Part shown: positions 55,179 to 59,274 of the stretch, one piece after another
Layout: each line of letters starts with the position of its first letter
Numbering within the stretch: position 1 is the first letter of the stretch
Origin: Paulinella micropora
Taxonomy: Eukaryota > Cercozoa > Imbricatea > Euglyphida
NCBI GenBank assembly: GCA_009731375.1
Contig: BJOX01000347.1
Coordinates: 594,285 to 653,558, forward strand
Direction: 5' to 3'
DNA: 59,274 nucleotides
The notes under the pieces: generated by a model
What the model was told of the DNA's origin: nothing
Database searches by the model: none
The model's input: only the letters and a program-made list of their open reading frames with translations
Translations under genes and position numbers: made by a program

Positions 55179-58100
55179 TCAGCCCGGAATCTCGGTAATA
55201 GTCACCCTGCCCCTTGAATACACGGTTAAACCGCCGATAACAAGGCTCCATGTGACACTGCCCTGTGTGTCGCCGTAGGCTTCGAACCAGATATACTCGT
55301 TCGCTGCCACTTCCATAATACCCGACAAGCTTAGCGAAGTGAACCTCCCGTTGCTATAAAGCCCATGGGCGCCCCCTGTTACCTGAAAATTTCTTTCTGT
55401 CTGCTGTACGCCGGTGCTTGACGCGGGTCTCACTGAATTCCTTTCGACCCAGACATCGTAAAAGGCGCCACTGGTCGGCGGGTTGTTGGTAGCCGCTGCC
55501 GAAGTAATAAACTTGAACGAGGCAGTGATCAGCCATTTCCTAGGCATACCGGACGTGTTCTGCCAGGTCGTGAAGCCGTTAGCATTGCTTACGGTGATGT
55601 TGCCGTACACGGGCGCCAGCCTCACTACGCCATCGACCGGGATCTTCCTGCCAGTTCCACTATTAACAGTGACGGTCGTGTCGCTCGTCAGCCAGTGGCC
55701 ACGGTCCCAGGTGCCCAGCTCGAACTCGCCAAGGTCGTTGAGCTGGAGCACGCGATCAGTGCCGGCGGAGGGCAGCGCGCTCGGCAGCTTCAGTGCGACC
55801 GTCCCCGTGCTCGCGATCGTGGAGGTGCCGATCGTAAGTGGTGACGTGTGTGAGTGCGACTCCGGGGTCGAGCCGAACACGATATTGCCACTAGCGTCGG
55901 TCTCGAATGTCTGTTTCCCTGTCCAAAACCTGGGCTTGATCTCCGCGATGCGTATATAACCATTCCCGCCCACGGGGACATAGAGTGACTCTATGACAAA
56001 GCGGTAGACTTTGTAGTAGCCCTGGCTAGTAAGAGTGAAAGTCCTGTAAAGCTCAGAGACTAGCCAAGTGGACATGTCGCTGCCGGAGCGGTACAGCTCT
56101 GTCCAGCTACTGGGAGTAGCGGACGCTTCGTTAGAGCCAAACACCGCTATCCGCCGGGGCCAAGTAGACCACTGGTTGACCTCGGCCAGGCGCGGGTACC
56201 AGTCAAAGTCCCTCAGGCGCATGCTAGTCCCGTCCACGAGACGCAGCTGAACCCAATCTCCCTGTACCCCGTTAGTTGACTGCACGGTGTAACCGAGACC
56301 AGTGACGAGCGATGCAGTGTAGACCCCGCTGCTGTTGTAAAATATCTTGCCTAAAAAGCCCGTGTCACCCGTGGTAATATTGTCAAACATTCTCCACGGC
56401 TGCCAAGTATCGCCATAACCTGTTTCATAAGCATAGGCTGTCACGGCCCAGGTGGCGCTGTTAGACGAGGCGTTGCTCCAGACAGGGAACGAGTACGGCG
56501 TTAACGAGGTCACGGCACTCGTGCCCAAGCTACCGCTGCCGTCTAGCGTGACCAGCGACGTCGAGCCGGGCAGGCTAGCAGGCACTCTGACAGACGAGGC
56601 GGCTAGCTGCCCCCCGCTAGACAGGGAAACGAAGGACGTGTTGGACGGCAACGCGGTCGGCAGCAGGAGCGCAGAAGAACCAGAAGCCGGAGCGGAAAGG
56701 GTGCTGGTGCCGCCCGCCCCGCTAAGTGACAGCGAGCTAGCAGCCCCTGTCGCTAGCTGACCACCAGAGTCGAGTGTCACTAGCGACGTGCTGCCTGGCA
56801 GAGAGGCTGGCACCTTTAGCGCAGAAGCACTCAGCTGCCCCGCAGAGGTCAGCGACGTCAGCGAAGTGCTGGCGGGCAGCGAGCTAGGCAGGCTCAACGC
56901 GACCGTCCCGGTGCTCGCGATCGTAGATGTACCGATCGTCAGTGGCGACGTGTGTGTATGCGAGTCCACGTAGCTCTTGTTGGCGCCGTCTGTCCCGTTT
57001 GCGGGGAGTGCTAGGTTCTTAACTCTGAGAGCAAGCCCGCTGTAATCGAAACTCAGCGCGCTGATCTGGAAGTAGTTATTAACGCCGGTATTTTCAGTTA
57101 CTATCAACACCGCATACCGACAGATCACGGGCACAGGAGGCGTAAAAGCAGCTTCTGTAGCGTCGGTGAAGGTGTATCTTGTTGTCTGTGCTTGCCAGGT
57201 GGTCCAAGTATTCCCGTCGTCGCTGACTGCCATCACCCACTTACCAGGCGATCTATTTACAGAAGTAGTGATGTAGTACGTGGTCAGCCGCACTTCCGCC
57301 CCGAAATCGAGCTGGATCCACTCCCCATTCACGTTCGAGCCTCCCACTGTCTTGAACTTGTTGCTGGTGTAGGCACCAGTTGAGGTGTTGTAGACGCTCA
57401 GTGGTGTACACCAGAAAGTACCAGTGCCGTTACCATCAAACGCCTTATAAGGGACGGACGTACTGAACGAGCCACTAGCGCTCACGACAAACGTCTGACT
57501 GCCCGACGTCCAGCTCGCGGATGTCATGCCGTTAGGCATTCTGCTGCCGCTCGGAGAGTCTGTAAAAGCAAGACTGTGTCCAACCGGCTGTGCATGTGCC
57601 AGGCTGCCGCTGCCATCTACCGTGACTAGCGATACCACGGACGGCAGACCACTGAAAGTCTTAATGGCGCTGGAGCCTGTGCCAGGAGCGGAAAGTGTGC
57701 TGGTGCCTCCCGCCCCGCTGAGTGACAGCGAGCTAGCAGCGCCTGTATCGAGCTGGCCAGCGGAATCGAGTGTCACTAGCAAAGTGCTGCCTGGCAGAGA
57801 TGCAGGCACCTTGAGCGCAGAGGCGCTTAGCTGTCCCGCAGAGGTCAGCGACGTCAGAGAAGTGCTGGCAGGCAGCGAGCTAGGCAGGCTCAGCGCGACC
57901 GTCCCGGTGCTCGCGATCGTAGAGGTGCCGATCGTCATTGGTGACCTATGCGCGTGTCCGTCTACGTAAGCCTTGTTGGCAGCGTCGGTGCTGACTAGCG
58001 GCGCCGCTATGTTCTTGATCGCGGGGCACGTTGTGTAGTCAAAGCCAAAGTGGTTGATCGCACAGAAGCTAGAAGCCCCTGCGCCCATGATGGAAGCAAC

Positions 58101-59274
58101 AACTATGGCCACGTAGCGGGCAGCCCTTGCGTTGTCGGTCGGAGTGAAAGTGACTGAAGTATCAATTATAAAGGGGAACGATGCATATTGCCACAGCGTC
58201 CAGGTAGTGCCGTCCAACGACGTGCCCACCCACCATTGTTTCATTGCTTTACTCAGGCCGCCGGTCTGGCCCTGCAGACAGTACTTCTCCAGTACGACTC
58301 CAGTGCCAAAATCTAGCTGGAGCCACTCTCCTGAGCACACTACACCCGAAAACGTTTTGCTTGCATTGGAGGTGTAGGCGCCGCTAGTGGCATCGTAGGT
58401 ACCAGTGTTGCTCTGCCAGGAGGAGTCTGAGCCAGTATTGAAGCCGTCGTACGCGTTGCCGTTCCCAGAAGTGGACGCGCTCGCGACCAGGCCGTTCCAG
58501 CTGTTGCTCGACATACTGTCGGGCTTCTTCACGTATGAAGTGGCTACAAGGCTCAGACCATGAGAGATGGCCTGGTCCCCGTGCAACAGCGTACCGTCGG
58601 AGCCCAGCGACGTCAGAGAAGTGCCGGCAGGCAGCGAGCTGGGCAGGCTCAGCGCGACTGTCCCCGTGCTCGCGATCGTGGAGGTGCCGATCGTCAATGG
58701 TGTCTTCGAAGTCTGCGTGTCCACGTAGCCTTTGTTGGCGGCGTCAGTCACGTCTGAGGGTGGTGACAGGTTCCTCGGCAAATACACGTAGTCGTTGAAA
58801 TCAAATTTTAGCGAGGCTATTTCGTTGACGACCCGGCCGACCAGGTTGCTAGAACCAGCGACTATAAATACCATTACCACATACCTGCCAATTGCTGAGG
58901 CTATAGGAGCAAACGTCTTTTCCTGGCTCGTGGTGAACGTCTGTGTCACGTTCTGGTCGTGCCACAAAGTCCAAGTAGAGCCGTTCGTGCTAGTAGCCAT
59001 CTTCCACTGGCCGGGCGCATACGAGGTCGCGGAATTTATGCTACTGGCAGAAGTAACGTAGTACTGGGTCAGTTGAACCACCCTACCCCAATCGAGCTGT
59101 AACCAGTTGCCATTCACAAAAACGCCGCTGATAGTCTTGCCAGTCACACCCAATGAGCCACTCCAAACGCCCGTAGTAGCGTCGTAAGGGCCTGTGCCCA
59201 TGTGTGTAGTGCTGACGGAGTTGTCGAACGCGAGTCTGGCATCATACAAGACGTTGTCCCCGTACCTCCCATCG
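55179..59274 (-). CDS. Large modular fibre with discoidin-like domains, 5' end outside window
   Basis: At least 1364 residues; the frame is open to the window edge, so it is incomplete at the N-terminus. Four discoidin (F5/8 type C)-like domains end in blocks such as NWLQLDWGRVVQLTQYY, GEWLQLDFGTGVVLEKY, GEWIQLDFGAEVRLTTYY and GDWVQLRLV. Between them is a module with ANKxYVD and TIGTSTIASTGTVALSLPSS, repeated four times, as in phage and viral tail fibres. Tandem SLP(A/G)STSLxxL repeats follow. The C-terminus (EYIWFEAYGDTQGSVTWSLV, VTITEIPG) looks like a trimeric head. This is most likely the receptor-binding fibre; discoidin domains commonly bind glycans or lipids. Confidence 0.7.
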   Translation of the reverse strand, partial: DGRYGDNVLYDARLAFDNSVSTTHMGTGPYDATTGVWSGSLGVTGKTISGVFVNGNWLQLDWGRVVQLTQYYVTSASSINSATSYAPGQWKMATSTNGSTWTLWHDQNVTQTFTTSQEKTFAPIASAIGRYVVMVFIVAGSSNLVGRVVNEIASLKFDFNDYVYLPRNLSPPSDVTDAANKGYVDTQTSKTPLTIGTSTIASTGTVALSLPSSLPAGTSLTSLGSDGTLLHGDQAISHGLSLVATSYVKKPDSMSSNSWNGLVASASTSGNGNAYDGFNTGSDSSWQSNTGTYDATSGAYTSNASKTFSGVVCSGEWLQLDFGTGVVLEKYCLQGQTGGLSKAMKQWWVGTSLDGTTWTLWQYASFPFIIDTSVTFTPTDNARAARYVAIVVASIMGAGASSFCAINHFGFDYTTCPAIKNIAAPLVSTDAANKAYVDGHAHRSPMTIGTSTIASTGTVALSLPSSLPASTSLTSLTSAGQLSASALKVPASLPGSTLLVTLDSAGQLDTGAASSLSLSGAGGTSTLSAPGTGSSAIKTFSGLPSVVSLVTVDGSGSLAHAQPVGHSLAFTDSPSGSRMPNGMTSASWTSGSQTFVVSASGSFSTSVPYKAFDGNGTGTFWCTPLSVYNTSTGAYTSNKFKTVGGSNVNGEWIQLDFGAEVRLTTYYITTSVNRSPGKWVMAVSDDGNTWTTWQAQTTRYTFTDATEAAFTPPVPVICRYAVLIVTENTGVNNYFQISALSFDYSGLALRVKNLALPANGTDGANKSYVDSHTHTSPLTIGTSTIASTGTVALSLPSSLPASTSLTSLTSAGQLSASALKVPASLPGSTSLVTLDSGGQLATGAASSLSLSGAGGTSTLSAPASGSSALLLPTALPSNTSFVSLSSGGQLAASSVRVPASLPGSTSLVTLDGSGSLGTSAVTSLTPYSFPVWSNASSNSATWAVTAYAYETGYGDTWQPWRMFDNITTGDTGFLGKIFYNSSGVYTASLVTGLGYTVQSTNGVQGDWVQLRLVDGTSMRLRDFDWYPRLAEVNQWSTWPRRIAVFGSNEASATPSSWTELYRSGSDMSTWLVSELYRTFTLTSQGYYKVYRFVIESLYVPVGGNGYIRIAEIKPRFWTGKQTFETDASGNIVFGSTPESHSHTSPLTIGTSTIASTGTVALKLPSALPSAGTDRVLQLNDLGEFELGTWDRGHWLTSDTTVTVNSGTGRKIPVDGVVRLAPVYGNITVSNANGFTTWQNTSGMPRKWLITASFKFITSAAATNNPPTSGAFYDVWVERNSVRPASSTGVQQTERNFQVTGGAHGLYSNGRFTSLSLSGIMEVAANEYIWFEAYGDTQGSVTWSLVIGGLTVYSRGRVTITEIPG

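Noticed and set aside
24980-59274. HUH rolling-circle endonuclease expected for mriyavirus-type genomes
   Set aside because: No protein with an HUH pair and nearby catalytic Tyr was found; it could lie beyond the window.
24980-59274. Adenovirus-type maturation protease expected in PLVs
   Set aside because: No His-Asp/Glu-Cys protease pattern was recognised in any ORF; not claimed.
1-59274. tRNA or rRNA genes
   Set aside because: I saw no convincing cloverleaf or rRNA sequence by eye; a covariance search was not possible.

Overview
The window looks like a piece of a protist (or other eukaryotic) nuclear scaffold carrying parts of two unrelated DNA-virus-like elements separated by repeat-rich host DNA. 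The evidence is GT-AG introns, very long microsatellites, poly(A)-tailed non-LTR retroelements and N gaps in the middle, against compact intron-poor viral gene blocks at both ends. The host lineage cannot be named from this sequence. Three composition regimes (AT-rich, repeat-rich, GC-rich) meet here, so real integration and scaffold mis-joining both remain possible.

Left block (1-6171, AT-rich): the end of a polinton-like virus or virophage-like element. It has a protein-primed family B DNA polymerase, a GHSLGG lipase, a DUF3223/DCL-like protein, an ExoX C-terminal-like protein, a GRPxKY small basic protein and a HIRAN protein. A broken gene at its outer edge is homologous to a structural gene of the right-hand element.

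Middle (about 6200-24000): host DNA. It holds a two-exon secreted cysteine-rich gene next to the left element, about 1.4 kb of CTA/GAA microsatellite, a dead LINE reverse transcriptase, a poly(A)-ended retroposed sequence, a restriction-like-endonuclease retrotransposon with a YADN active site, and a host gene (17971-21573). That gene encodes an MGxxxS N-terminus and has a tandem array of 13-14-codon mini-exons. Long GATA, TA and CT tracts and a 25-bp minisatellite fill the rest.

Right block (about 24000-59274, GC-rich, compact, running off the window): a virus of at least 35 kb mixing polinton-like and nucleocytovirus-like genes. Morphogenesis genes are the major capsid protein, a penton-like protein, an A32-type packaging ATPase, a 393-aa structural protein and a large modular fibre. 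Replication and nucleotide genes are a TV-Pol-like palm fused to an origin-binding-type helicase, a PCNA-like clamp, a RuvC-like resolvase, both ribonucleotide reductase subunits and a tyrosine recombinase. Transcription and DNA-binding genes are VLTF3-like, VLTF2-like, an HMG/YABBY-like gene with a 57-nt intron, and a Bro/KilA-type regulator. No RNA polymerase subunit and no canonical PolB is seen in the right block. With the intron and many basic NLS-like tracts, this suggests a nuclear phase.

The most interesting items are a viral protein with a proline-rich region and three tandem WH2 motifs (a candidate actin nucleator), imperfect tandem/inverted repeats at the apparent left end of the right element together with a recombinase that could be a telomere resolvase, a palindrome cluster at 48200-48517 (candidate origin), and the host mini-exon array.
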